A DNA stretch of 64,000 nucleotides, taken from positions 124,001 to 188,000 of the forward strand of contig CBFCZK010000002.1 in NCBI GenBank assembly GCA_965602805.1, written 5' to 3'. Both the position numbers and the translations under genes were made by a program. Within the stretch, counting starts at the first letter, position 1. The number at the start of each line of letters is the position of its first letter. The stretch is from Thiomicrorhabdus sp965602805 (lineage in GTDB: Bacteria > Pseudomonadota > Gammaproteobacteria > Thiomicrospirales > Thiomicrospiraceae). Below are positions 15,836 through 23,508 of this stretch, one piece after another. The notes beneath the pieces were generated by a model. The model was not told the origin of the DNA and made no database searches. It saw only the letters and a program-made list of their open reading frames with translations.

Positions 15836-16540
15836 ATGTTAAAACAGGCTTTATTAGTCACTGCTTTAATCGGTGCAACCATCGTAAGCAGTGCGGCATT
15901 TTCAGGGCATGGTGAAAAACCCCATGCATCAATATGGTCAAACTTTGGCTTAGAAAACCAGATAAAATCGATGCCAAAGGGTGATGCAATAGCTGGTCAG
16001 AAAGTTCACGATCAGATGATGTGTAACGCGTGTCACGGTGAAAAAGGAGAATCTCCTTCACGTAACTATGCCTCTTTAAATGGTCAAACTCCAGAATACA
16101 CCATGAAGATGATGCTGGATTATCGTGATGGTCGCCGCTGGGAAGATTACAAACAAGCTAATATCATGGTGAAACTTGCACAAGCAATGGATGACCAACA
16201 GATCGCTGATGTTGCGGCATTTTATGCCAGCAATCCATCAACGGCCTGGGACATTGAAAGCCAACCAGTCAGTGACAAGATTGATCGCTTGGTGCGCAAA
16301 GGCGATGCCAGTCGCATGCTTGTACCTTGTGCGTCATGTCATGGAGCGCATGGTGAAGGGAAAAACATCACCCCAGCTATCGCTGGTCAAGTACCTGAAT
16401 ATTTTGTACGTACTATGAAAGCCTACCAATCTAAACATCGCCTTAATGATGTAAACGAAGGAATGGCGCAATTCACACATGATTTAACAGACGAAGAAAT
16501 TCAAGCTTTAGCGGATTACTACGCCACGTTAAATAAGTAA
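15836..16540 (+). CDS. dihaem cytochrome c (c4-like)
   Basis: Start chosen at ATG 15836 rather than an in-frame GTG at 15821, because an AGGAAAA stretch precedes the ATG; 234 residues. It has a signal peptide ending near SSAAFSG, and two cytochrome c domains with haem sites C63-N-A-C66-H67 and C165-A-S-C168-H169. Each is followed by the LNGQTPEYTMKMMLDYRDG / IAGQVPEYFVRTMKAYQ repeat of c4 cytochromes. It probably carries electrons between FccB and the haem-bearing membrane subunit, or out of the complex to a terminal oxidase. Confidence 0.87.
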   Translation: MLKQALLVTALIGATIVSSAAFSGHGEKPHASIWSNFGLENQIKSMPKGDAIAGQKVHDQMMCNACHGEKGESPSRNYASLNGQTPEYTMKMMLDYRDGRRWEDYKQANIMVKLAQAMDDQQIADVAAFYASNPSTAWDIESQPVSDKIDRLVRKGDASRMLVPCASCHGAHGEGKNITPAIAGQVPEYFVRTMKAYQSKHRLNDVNEGMAQFTHDLTDEEIQALADYYATLNK

Positions 16541-16552
16541 GGAAACAAAATT

Positions 16553-16648
16553 ATGACTGGAATTAAAGCCATTATCTGGGGTCTGATTTTAACCTTCGGC
16601 TCTATCGCAATTATGTGGGGCTTAAGCACCATCACATACGCTGCTTAA
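16553..16648 (+). CDS. 31-residue single-span membrane peptide, possible CydX-like subunit
   Basis: ATG at 16553 follows AAGGAAAC and opens 32 codons beginning MTGIKAIIWGLILTF and ending TITYAA. Nearly the whole peptide is one hydrophobic helix with two tryptophans. It starts 13 bp after the dihaem cytochrome stop and is the last gene before the operon terminator. Cytochrome bd oxidases contain tiny one-helix subunits (CydX, CydS, CbdX) encoded at the operon end, and position and character fit that role. The sequence is too short for homology, so the assignment rests on context. Confidence 0.6.
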   Translation: MTGIKAIIWGLILTFGSIAIMWGLSTITYAA

Positions 16649-16677
16649 ACAATAGCCTGAAAAACTCTCCAAAGCAC

Positions 16678-16722
16678 CCTCCCAAGTAGTTCGTAAAAGA
16701 CTCTACTTTGGGAGGTTTTTTA
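16678..16722 (+). terminator. intrinsic terminator of the bd/flavocytochrome operon
   Basis: CCTCCCAAGTAG at 16678-16689 pairs with CTACTTTGGGAGG at 16703-16715, followed by TTTTTTATTTT. The stem is 12 bp with one extra T. It closes the six-gene operon starting at 11374. Confidence 0.9.
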
Positions 16723-16858
16723 TTTTATCCCATCAAAGATATCAGAATCCTTTTAAATGTGTGCTCAGGAGTTAACATTCAAAAACATTTTGATCGATTT
16801 TATTGCTTCCTTAACTCCATTTGGTAGCCTCTATCTCAAGCAGAGACTTTGAAACACT

Positions 16859-17179
16859 ATGAATTTTAATACTACAAATTCAGACTCAGCAGGCCTGGTC
16901 TATTCGGTTTCGATGGAAGCACGAGATCATGAATGTGATATTCAAGGTGTGGTTAATAATGCCCATTATCAACACTACTTTGAACATGCCAGACATCGCT
17001 TTCTACTAGAAAACGAGATTGATTTTGCTGCCCTAGCGCAGCAAAACATTAATTTAATGGTGTCTAAAATTGAGATTGAATACTTAGGATCGATTGTGGC
17101 GCATGATCAATTCTATGTCACCGTGGGTGAAAATAAAAAACTCATGAGAAATAGTCCGCTACAGAAACTCACGCATTAA
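16859..17179 (+). CDS. hotdog-fold acyl-CoA thioesterase, apparently C-terminally truncated
   Basis: A 106-residue protein with the 4HBT signature: VSMEARDHECDIQGVVNNAHYQHY carries the catalytic aspartate, followed by an EHARHRFLLE helix. Family members (YbgC, FcbC) are usually 130-145 residues. Here the similarity stops after QFYVTVGENKKL, giving way to RNSPLQKLTH and a stop, so the last beta strands are missing. A frameshift or nonsense change is likely and the gene may be decaying. It carries an imperfect copy of the iterated palindrome near 16890-16900. It lies alone between two terminated units. Confidence 0.65.
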   Translation: MNFNTTNSDSAGLVYSVSMEARDHECDIQGVVNNAHYQHYFEHARHRFLLENEIDFAALAQQNINLMVSKIEIEYLGSIVAHDQFYVTVGENKKLMRNSPLQKLTH

Positions 17180-17307
17180 CAACCTGTAAAAACCTTGTGA
17201 AATCACGAGTCATACAAGTTTAGAAGAAAATACATAAAGCTTAACTCTGGCTTGCGCAGTTATTAAGAGAGAGTAAAATAACAAGAAGCTCTATTAAGGA
17301 TAATTTT

Positions 17308-18615
17308 ATGCGCGGTCAATCACTATTTCTAAATCTTTACTCTGAAATCAACAATCAACTACTGATTAAAAACCAGTCCATTATAGAGTCATTAATTCCA
17401 TTTTCTGTCGAAAAATATTATGAGCTACTCTTAAGCAACCAAGAAACGGCAAAGTTCTTAACCAATGACTTAGTTGAGAACCGCCTAAGAAGTGCTTTAG
17501 CAACGTGGTTAAACTCTGTATTAACAGCTAAAAAAGCAGATGAATTGGCACCACTTCTTGAACAACAGCGTCATATTGGGCAGGTTCATGCCCGTATTAA
17601 TGTCGACATGAGTTTGGTTTCAGAAGCAATGATTGTCCTTAAAAACAGCCTACACCAAGGCTTACAAGAGCACCCTGATGCGGATCAAAAATTACTCTTA
17701 GTGGTTCATAACATCTTAGATTTTGCACTTATGAATATCAACAAAGTCTATTTCTCTGACTTCACTAAAGTTGAACACCAATCACAAGTGCTCAGAAACC
17801 ACCTTTCTTCTATGGATTTTGCTTTAGAAATTGAACAGATGCGCAGTGAACTCAATGAGTGGTTGACCCACTGCCTTATTCACAAAACATGTAAGCCCTT
17901 GACAGACACCGACTTTGCCTTATGGGTAAAACACAAGCTTTCACTGGTTATCTCAGAAACGCGCAGCTATGCTGATATAGAATCATTGCTTTCTCGAATT
18001 TCAGAAATGGTTCAAAAGATTGACTTTGAATCGCAAAAACAGCTTGAGCAGTTAACCCAACTCACTAAAGATATGTCTTGGCATCTATCTGAGCAATCAA
18101 AAAAACTGGTTGCCACCGAGGATAAAAAAGACCCATTAACCAAACTTTATAATCGCCGTTTTCTGGATAGCATCCTTTCACAAGAGAGTATTCGTGCACA
18201 AAAATTAGATAAAAATTACAGCATCGTGATGCTCGACATTGATCACTTTAAGCAGGTAAACGATGTACATGGCCATGATAACGGTGACCAAGTACTCTCT
18301 AAACTGGGTGACTTAATTGACCAAAATATTCGCATTAGTGATTTCGCTTTTCGCTTTGGTGGAGAAGAATTTCTAATTCTACTGACTGAGTGCAGTGTTC
18401 AAAGAGCAAAAAACATCACTGAACAAATCGCAAAACTCTTAAATGAGTATAGTTTTTCAGCCCATGAGACGACCTCATTTAAAGTCACCTTTTCTGCTGG
18501 CATTGCAGAGTTTGATGGCCAACCAGATTACCAGCACACGGTTAAACATGCCGATAAAGCACTTTATCAGTCTAAAGAAAATGGTCGTAATCAAGTAACT
18601 ATTTGGACAACCTAG
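17308..18615 (+). CDS. globin-coupled diguanylate cyclase
   Basis: A 435-residue protein that should make cyclic di-GMP in response to O2 or another haem ligand. Residues 1-150 have the protoglobin sensor pattern, with EQQRHIGQVHARINVDMSLV placing a proximal histidine at H94, close to the H98 position of E. coli DosC. A helical linker follows, then a GGDEF domain with catalytic G351-G-E-E-F355. The inhibitory RxxD site (R-I-S-D) lies five residues before it, so product feedback is expected. There is no transmembrane segment. An AAGGA site precedes the ATG. It follows the bd-type/sulfide operon but is a separate transcript. Confidence 0.88.
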   Translation: MRGQSLFLNLYSEINNQLLIKNQSIIESLIPFSVEKYYELLLSNQETAKFLTNDLVENRLRSALATWLNSVLTAKKADELAPLLEQQRHIGQVHARINVDMSLVSEAMIVLKNSLHQGLQEHPDADQKLLLVVHNILDFALMNINKVYFSDFTKVEHQSQVLRNHLSSMDFALEIEQMRSELNEWLTHCLIHKTCKPLTDTDFALWVKHKLSLVISETRSYADIESLLSRISEMVQKIDFESQKQLEQLTQLTKDMSWHLSEQSKKLVATEDKKDPLTKLYNRRFLDSILSQESIRAQKLDKNYSIVMLDIDHFKQVNDVHGHDNGDQVLSKLGDLIDQNIRISDFAFRFGGEEFLILLTECSVQRAKNITEQIAKLLNEYSFSAHETTSFKVTFSAGIAEFDGQPDYQHTVKHADKALYQSKENGRNQVTIWTT

Positions 18616-18692
18616 CCCAGTTTTCTTATTTGCGACGAATATACAGGTAATAAGTCAACGACCAGGCCTAATCACTTTTAAAAGCCCATAAA

Positions 18693-18730
18693 AAACCCCG
18701 GAAACAAAAAAAAATTACGGGGTTTATAAT
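18693..18730. terminator. bidirectional terminator between convergent genes
   Basis: AAACCCCG at 18693-18700 pairs with CGGGGTTT at 18718-18725, with an A-rich loop. T-rich sequence follows on the plus side and A-runs precede it, so it can serve the cyclase gene and the convergent gene at 18753. An imperfect iterated palindrome (GACCAGGCCTAATC) lies just upstream at about 18660. Confidence 0.7.
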
Positions 18731-18752
18731 TTTAACAAACAGAGTTCAAGCC

Positions 18753-19079
18753 TTACATTGAAGTCCAATCTAAGTTTTGTGATTTTTTACCAGCAAGCAA
18801 CTTTATTTTATCCATATATTCATAATATGGGTTAATGGTTGTCTTACACGCCTTTTGTATAGCATTAAGGTCAAACTCCTCTCCATTCATAGCTTCTGCT
18901 TCATGTTCTTGAAAGTTCGCTGTCTGACATGCGCAATAAAAGCGACTATTTTCTGGTGCAAGATGACTATATTGGTCTACACATGCATAGAAGAATTCAT
19001 CGCCCGCGGCACTTGCCATTGCATTTCCTGAAAAGAATAAGAAAACCGAAATCAAAATGTATTTAATGTTGTTTTGCAT
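18753..19079 (-). CDS. small secreted protein of unknown function with four cysteines
   Basis: A 108-residue protein with a clear signal peptide (residues 1-24, cleavage near A-S-A-A-G). The mature part contains C33, C49, C51 and C78, spaced so two disulfides are possible, and is otherwise acidic and helical. No family was recognised. It is transcribed alone, convergent to the diguanylate cyclase. Confidence 0.65.
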   Translation of the reverse strand: MQNNIKYILISVFLFFSGNAMASAAGDEFFYACVDQYSHLAPENSRFYCACQTANFQEHEAEAMNGEEFDLNAIQKACKTTINPYYEYMDKIKLLAGKKSQNLDWTSM

Positions 19080-19278
19080 AACTCACCCATATAAGCATTC
19101 TCTAATATGCAGGAAATTATATCACACAACAACAAAAATGTTATATTTTCACATTACACTTTTATTACAACAGAAAACAAACACCAAAGATTTTCTTAAT
19201 TCTAAATGGATACATAAATATATTCACCCGAAGACTCCAGGATACGAAACATGAAAGGCTTTGCCCTTCTCTCATAAA

Positions 19279-19694
19279 CCTACCAGGCCTTTATACCCCC
19301 TTGCGGGGTGTTGTCATTTTCTAATGTAGATATTTCAGACAATAAAAAAACCCGCATCTCAAATGAGAATACAGGGTTTAGTCTAACAATTTTTAGCGAG
19401 CGTTTTTGCCAAGGTCAAGACGGTGATGGACGACGTTTATGTTTACTAACCAGTTCATCACCAACTTAGAGATGGCAAGACAAGCCTACCCAGGCCTTTA
19501 TACCCCCTTGCGGGGTGTGGTCATTTTCTAACTTACATATTTCAGACAATAAAAAACCCGCATCTCAAATGAGAATACGGGTTTTAGACTAACTATTTTT
19601 AGCGAGCGTTTTTGCCAAGGTCAAGGCGGTGATGGACGACGTTTAGGCTTACTAAACGAGTTCATCACCAACGCAGAGATTGTCAAAACAAGCC
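19279..19694. repeat. tandem duplication of a ~206-bp structured element downstream of ilvC
   Basis: Two head-to-tail copies, 19279-19484 and 19485-19694, are about 90 percent alike with small indels. Each begins CCTACCAGGCCTTTATAC-like sequence (a half copy of the iterated palindrome). Each carries a CCCC/GGGG hairpin (ACCCCCTTGCGGGGT), then a terminator-like stem CCCGCATCTCA/TGAGAATACGGG. A long inverted repeat GGTGATG...CATCACC follows near 19628-19670. Copy 2 abuts the ilvC stop. The span 19080-19278 shows nothing recognisable. Confidence 0.85.
19548..19590 (-). terminator. ilvC operon terminator (copy 2; a second copy lies at about 19344-19380)
   Basis: On the minus strand AAAACCCG-AT-CTCA folds onto TGAG-AT-CGGGTTTT and runs into TTTTTT. 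It lies about 120 bp after the ilvC stop. The earlier duplicated copy at 19344-19380 keeps the stem and its own T-run, so transcripts meet two terminators in series. Confidence 0.8.
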
Positions 19695-19703
19695 GCTAAA
19701 AAA

Positions 19704-20720
19704 TTAGTTTTTGTCTTGATCTACGATTTTATTCGCTGCAATCCAAGGCATCATCTTACGTAACTCAGCACCAACTACTTCAATACCGTGCTCTGCGTTG
19801 TTACGACGCGCAGCAGTCATTGATGGGTAGCCAGATTGACCTTCTAGGATGAACTGCTTAGCATACTCACCGGTCTGGATGTTTTTCAATGCAATGCGCA
19901 TTGCTTCACGAGACTCAGCGTTGATAACCTGAGGACCCGTTACATATTCACCGTATTCAGCATTGTTTGAGATTGAGTAGTTCATGTCAGCGATTCCGCC
20001 TTCGAACATCAAATCAACGATTAGCTTAAGCTCGTGTAAACACTCGAAGTATGCCATTTCAGGTGCATATCCAGCTTCAACCAAAGTATCGAAACCAGCT
20101 TTAACAAGCTCAACCGCACCACCACAAAGAACCGCTTGCTCACCAAACAGATCAGTTTCACACTCGTCACGGAAAGTTGTTTCGATGATTGCAGTACGTC
20201 CACCACCCACACCAGAAGCGTAAGCAAGTGCGATTTCTTTCGCGTTACCAGAAGCATCTTGCTCGATTGCTATAAGGTCAGGAACACCACCACCACGTAC
20301 AAATTCAGAACGTACCGTGTGACCAGGTGCTTTAGGAGCAATCATGATAACGTCTAAATCTTTACGAGGAGCAACTTGGTTATAGATGATTGCGAAACCG
20401 TGTGCAAATGCTAAAACAGCACCTTGCTTGATGTTAGGCTCAATCTCTTCTTTATAAAGAACTGATTGGAACTCATCAGGTGTAAGAATCATAACAACAT
20501 CAGCACCTGCAACAGCAGTCGCAACATCAGCAGTCTTAAGGCCGTAACCTTCAGCTTTTGCAATTGAAGAAGAACCAGCACGTAGACCAACAGTAACATC
20601 TACACCAGAATCTTTAAGGTTAGCTGCGTGCGCGTGACCCTGAGAACCAAAACCGATGATAGCAACTTTCTTGCCCTGGATAAGAGATAGATTACAATCT
20701 TTATCGTAATAAACGTTCAT
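19704..20720 (-). CDS. ilvC: ketol-acid reductoisomerase (NADP+)
   Basis: Catalyses the second common step of valine/isoleucine synthesis, an alkyl migration followed by NADPH reduction. Start chosen at ATG 20720 (MNVYYDKDCNLSLIQGKK, 338 residues, the class I length), preceded by AAAGG; a frame extending to 20822 adds non-conserved residues. It has the Rossmann motif GFGSQGHAHA and the knotted C-terminal domain with EGGIADMNYSISNNAEYGEY. It is the last gene of ilvBNC on the minus strand. Confidence 0.97.
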   Translation of the reverse strand: MNVYYDKDCNLSLIQGKKVAIIGFGSQGHAHAANLKDSGVDVTVGLRAGSSSIAKAEGYGLKTADVATAVAGADVVMILTPDEFQSVLYKEEIEPNIKQGAVLAFAHGFAIIYNQVAPRKDLDVIMIAPKAPGHTVRSEFVRGGGVPDLIAIEQDASGNAKEIALAYASGVGGGRTAIIETTFRDECETDLFGEQAVLCGGAVELVKAGFDTLVEAGYAPEMAYFECLHELKLIVDLMFEGGIADMNYSISNNAEYGEYVTGPQVINAESREAMRIALKNIQTGEYAKQFILEGQSGYPSMTAARRNNAEHGIEVVGAELRKMMPWIAANKIVDQDKN

Positions 20721-20857
20721 GTTAAAACCTTTAAATGTATGAATATAAAGAGACTTTATATTCTTTGTTAATAATATTAAATTTTTAGAATTCTGATTGC
20801 CCACTATTTTATAGGCGGACAATTTTTAGTCAAGTCTTAGTAAAGCCGTAGCCAGAC

Positions 20858-21349
20858 TTAGACGTGTAAGCACTTCTCACCACGCATCACACCAACCGTA
20901 CCGGAACGCACTGTTTCGAGGATAAGTCCTGAATCAATGGCCGCAATGAAGGCATCTAATTTTTTAGATTGCCCTACCATTTGAATGGTATAGGTCGTAG
21001 CAGTAACATCAATGATATCGCCACGAAAAATATCCGCTAGACGCTTATATTCTTCACGCATTGCACCGGTTGCTGACAATTTAATCAACATCAGTTCACG
21101 TTCTATATGTGAACCTTCTGTTAAATCCAAAACCTTGACCACGTCGATCAAGCGATTAAGATGCTTTACGATTTGCTCAACTTCCGCAGATGTACCGCTG
21201 GTAACCAACGTTAAGCGTGATAAGGAATCATCTTCAGTTGGGGCAACCGTTAAAGCGTGGATATTGTAGCCACGTGCTGAGAAAAGCCCTGAAACACGCG
21301 ATAAAGCGCCAGCTTCGTTTTCCATTAGCATAGAAATAATATGTTTCAT
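20858..21349 (-). CDS. ilvN: acetolactate synthase small (regulatory) subunit
   Basis: A 163-residue subunit with an N-terminal ACT domain (MENEAGALSRVSGLFSARGY, residues 8-27) that binds valine for feedback inhibition, and a C-terminal domain ending near RSGTVGVMRGEK. The size matches IlvH/IlvN-type subunits. It starts 9 bp after ilvB with a TAGGAGAAT ribosome-binding site and is followed 137 bp later by ilvC. Confidence 0.95.
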   Translation of the reverse strand: MKHIISMLMENEAGALSRVSGLFSARGYNIHALTVAPTEDDSLSRLTLVTSGTSAEVEQIVKHLNRLIDVVKVLDLTEGSHIERELMLIKLSATGAMREEYKRLADIFRGDIIDVTATTYTIQMVGQSKKLDAFIAAIDSGLILETVRSGTVGVMRGEKCLHV

Positions 21350-21358
21350 CTTATTCTC

Positions 21359-23062
21359 CTATACCAAAATCATTTCATTGAGACCTGCACCGGCAGGAAT
21401 CATTGGATAGACGTTCTCTTGTTGATCGGTAATGATGTCAACAAACACCAAACGATCTTTATACTTTTCAGAGAAGACTTCTTCCAACTGTGCTGTTAAC
21501 GTCTTAGGATCATCAATACGGACACCAACGTGCCCGTATGATTCTGCCAACTTAACGAAATCAGGCAATGACTCCATATAAGACATTGAATAACGACGCT
21601 CGTAGAAGAACTCTTGCCACTGACGAACCATGCCTAAGAACCCGTTGTTTAAACAAATAATCTTAATGGCAAACCCATACTGCAAACACGTTGACAGTTC
21701 CTGGATATTCATCTGGATAGAGCCTTCACCGGTAACACAGACAACAATTTCATCTGGGAACGCTAATGCGGCACCCATGGCGGCTGGAAGACCGAAGCCC
21801 ATCGTTCCTAAACCACCTGAATTCAACCAACGACGCGGTTTATCAAATGGATAGTACTGCGCCGCAAACATTTGGTGCTGACCAACATCGGATGAGACAT
21901 ACGCATCACCTTTAGTCGCTTTCCAAACCGCTTCAACAGCTGCTTGAGGCTTAATCTTTGCCCCCATAGTGTCATAGCGAAGACAGTTTGTGGCACGCCA
22001 CTCTTCAATCTGAGTCCACCAATCCGCTAAAGCTTCTTCATCTGACTTCAATTTAGTTTTATCCAAAATTGACAGCATCTCAGTAACAACTTGCTTCACA
22101 GGGCCGACAATTGGAATATCCACTAAGACGTTTTTAGAAATAGAAGCTGGATCTATATCCACGTGTATAATTTTGGCATCCGGACAGAATTTTTCTAAAT
22201 TCCCCGTAACACGATCATCAAAACGTGAGCCGATTGCAATAATCAAATCACTATTGTGCATTGCTAAGTTGGCTTCGTAAGTACCGTGCATACCCAACAT
22301 ACCGACAGACTGCTTATCTGACGCTGGAAAAGCGCCCAGTCCCATCAGGGTTTGAGTAATTGGGAAACCTAATTTATGCGTTAACTCGGTTAACTCAGCT
22401 GAAGCGCCACCTAAAATGACACCTCCGCCAGTATATAAAATAGGTCGTTTAGCAGAAAGCATCATTTCAACGGCTTTCTTAATCTGTCCGCTATGGCCTT
22501 TTGTTACAGGCAAGTAGGAGCGCATCTCAACTTCTTGTGGGAATGCATAGGTGCTTTTGGCGGTTTGTACATCTTTCGGAATATCGATCACAACTGGGCC
22601 AGGTCGGCCAGTTGTTGCTAAATAAAATGCTTTTTTGAGCGTAATAGCAAGGTCATCGACATTCTTGACCAAGAAGTTGTGTTTGACGATTGGTCTTGTA
22701 ATCCCCGTGGTATCAATCTCTTGGAAGGCGTCTAAACCGATCAGTGCCGTCGGCACCTGACCCGTAATACACACCATCGGAATTGAATCCGTAAAGGCCG
22801 TTGCGATACCAGTGACGGCATTAGTCGCCCCTGGCCCCGAAGTTACAAGTACCACTCCTGGTTTTCCTGTTGAGCGTGCAAAACCGTCTGCAGCATGTAC
22901 TGCAGCCTGTTCGTGACGAACTAAAATATGGCTTAATTTTTTAGCGTCAGTATCTAGGGCATCATAAATTGGCAAAACAGCTCCGCCAGGATATCCCCAG
23001 ATATGCTCTACACCCTCATCTTCTAGGTAGTGTACAAGAATTTGAGCACCAGTCATTTCCAC
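21359..23062 (-). CDS. ilvB: acetolactate synthase large (catalytic) subunit
   Basis: A 567-residue ThDP- and FAD-dependent enzyme that condenses pyruvate with pyruvate or 2-ketobutyrate. It has the catalytic glutamate region YPGGAVLPIYDAL...RHEQAAVHAADG, the FAD-binding middle domain, and the ThDP motif beginning GEGSIQMNIQELST. A GTG start at 23062 is 8 nt after AAAGGA; ATG at 23056 is an alternative. The large and small subunits form the holoenzyme. It is the first gene of ilvBNC. Confidence 0.96.
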   Translation of the reverse strand: MEMTGAQILVHYLEDEGVEHIWGYPGGAVLPIYDALDTDAKKLSHILVRHEQAAVHAADGFARSTGKPGVVLVTSGPGATNAVTGIATAFTDSIPMVCITGQVPTALIGLDAFQEIDTTGITRPIVKHNFLVKNVDDLAITLKKAFYLATTGRPGPVVIDIPKDVQTAKSTYAFPQEVEMRSYLPVTKGHSGQIKKAVEMMLSAKRPILYTGGGVILGGASAELTELTHKLGFPITQTLMGLGAFPASDKQSVGMLGMHGTYEANLAMHNSDLIIAIGSRFDDRVTGNLEKFCPDAKIIHVDIDPASISKNVLVDIPIVGPVKQVVTEMLSILDKTKLKSDEEALADWWTQIEEWRATNCLRYDTMGAKIKPQAAVEAVWKATKGDAYVSSDVGQHQMFAAQYYPFDKPRRWLNSGGLGTMGFGLPAAMGAALAFPDEIVVCVTGEGSIQMNIQELSTCLQYGFAIKIICLNNGFLGMVRQWQEFFYERRYSMSYMESLPDFVKLAESYGHVGVRIDDPKTLTAQLEEVFSEKYKDRLVFVDIITDQQENVYPMIPAGAGLNEMILV

Positions 23063-23116
23063 AACATTGGTCCTTTTAATTACGTTAAATCCTTTTAAAC
23101 AACAGACCTCTTTTAT

Positions 23117-23130
23117 CTGATTATAATCAG
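23117..23130. promoter_or_regulatory. 14-bp perfect palindrome upstream of ilvB
   Basis: CTGATTATAATCAG lies 55 bp upstream of the ilvB start within the 446-bp ilvB-ppsA spacer. It could be a repressor or activator site, or a coincidence. A TATAAT box on the minus strand near 23208-23213 is a candidate -10 for ilvB with a poor -35. No leader peptide rich in Leu/Val/Ile codons was seen. Confidence 0.35.
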
Positions 23131-23350
23131 CTAAAAAAAGCGGTTCAAAAGGGTTAACTTTGGTTCATTAATACATCCACGCGGTTTGCACGCGGAAAAG
23201 GAGGGATTATATAAAATTTTGCGCGTGTTATAAAGCCAAAGCAGTGCTTTGTGCAAATAAATTCACTATATATGTCTAAACATTAGACTAATGACATAAA
23301 AAGGACTGGGGCACACGACCAAAAACAAATATTTTCGGATATATTTGCCA

Positions 23351-23378
23351 AAAAAAAAGGCTGTCCAAGACAGCCTTT
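23351..23378 (-). terminator. ppsA terminator
   Basis: AAAGGCTGTC at 23356-23365 pairs with GACAGCCTTT at 23369-23378. Read on the minus strand the stem is followed by eight T residues. It lies 131 bp after the ppsA stop. A short core CAGGCCTG of the iterated palindrome lies at 23491-23498. Confidence 0.92.
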
Positions 23379-23508
23379 AAGAAAAACATCGTACAAATTA
23401 TAGTTTGCTACTCATATAAAATAAGGCGTTATAAAGACTCCCATACAAAATTCTCAAAATATATTTAGAGTTGACCTGATCACGAATGAACAGGCCTGCT
23501 TCAATACT

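Noticed and set aside
19279..19694. CRISPR-like array
   Set aside because: There are only two long copies of about 206 bp with no short repeats and unique spacers; it is a tandem duplication.
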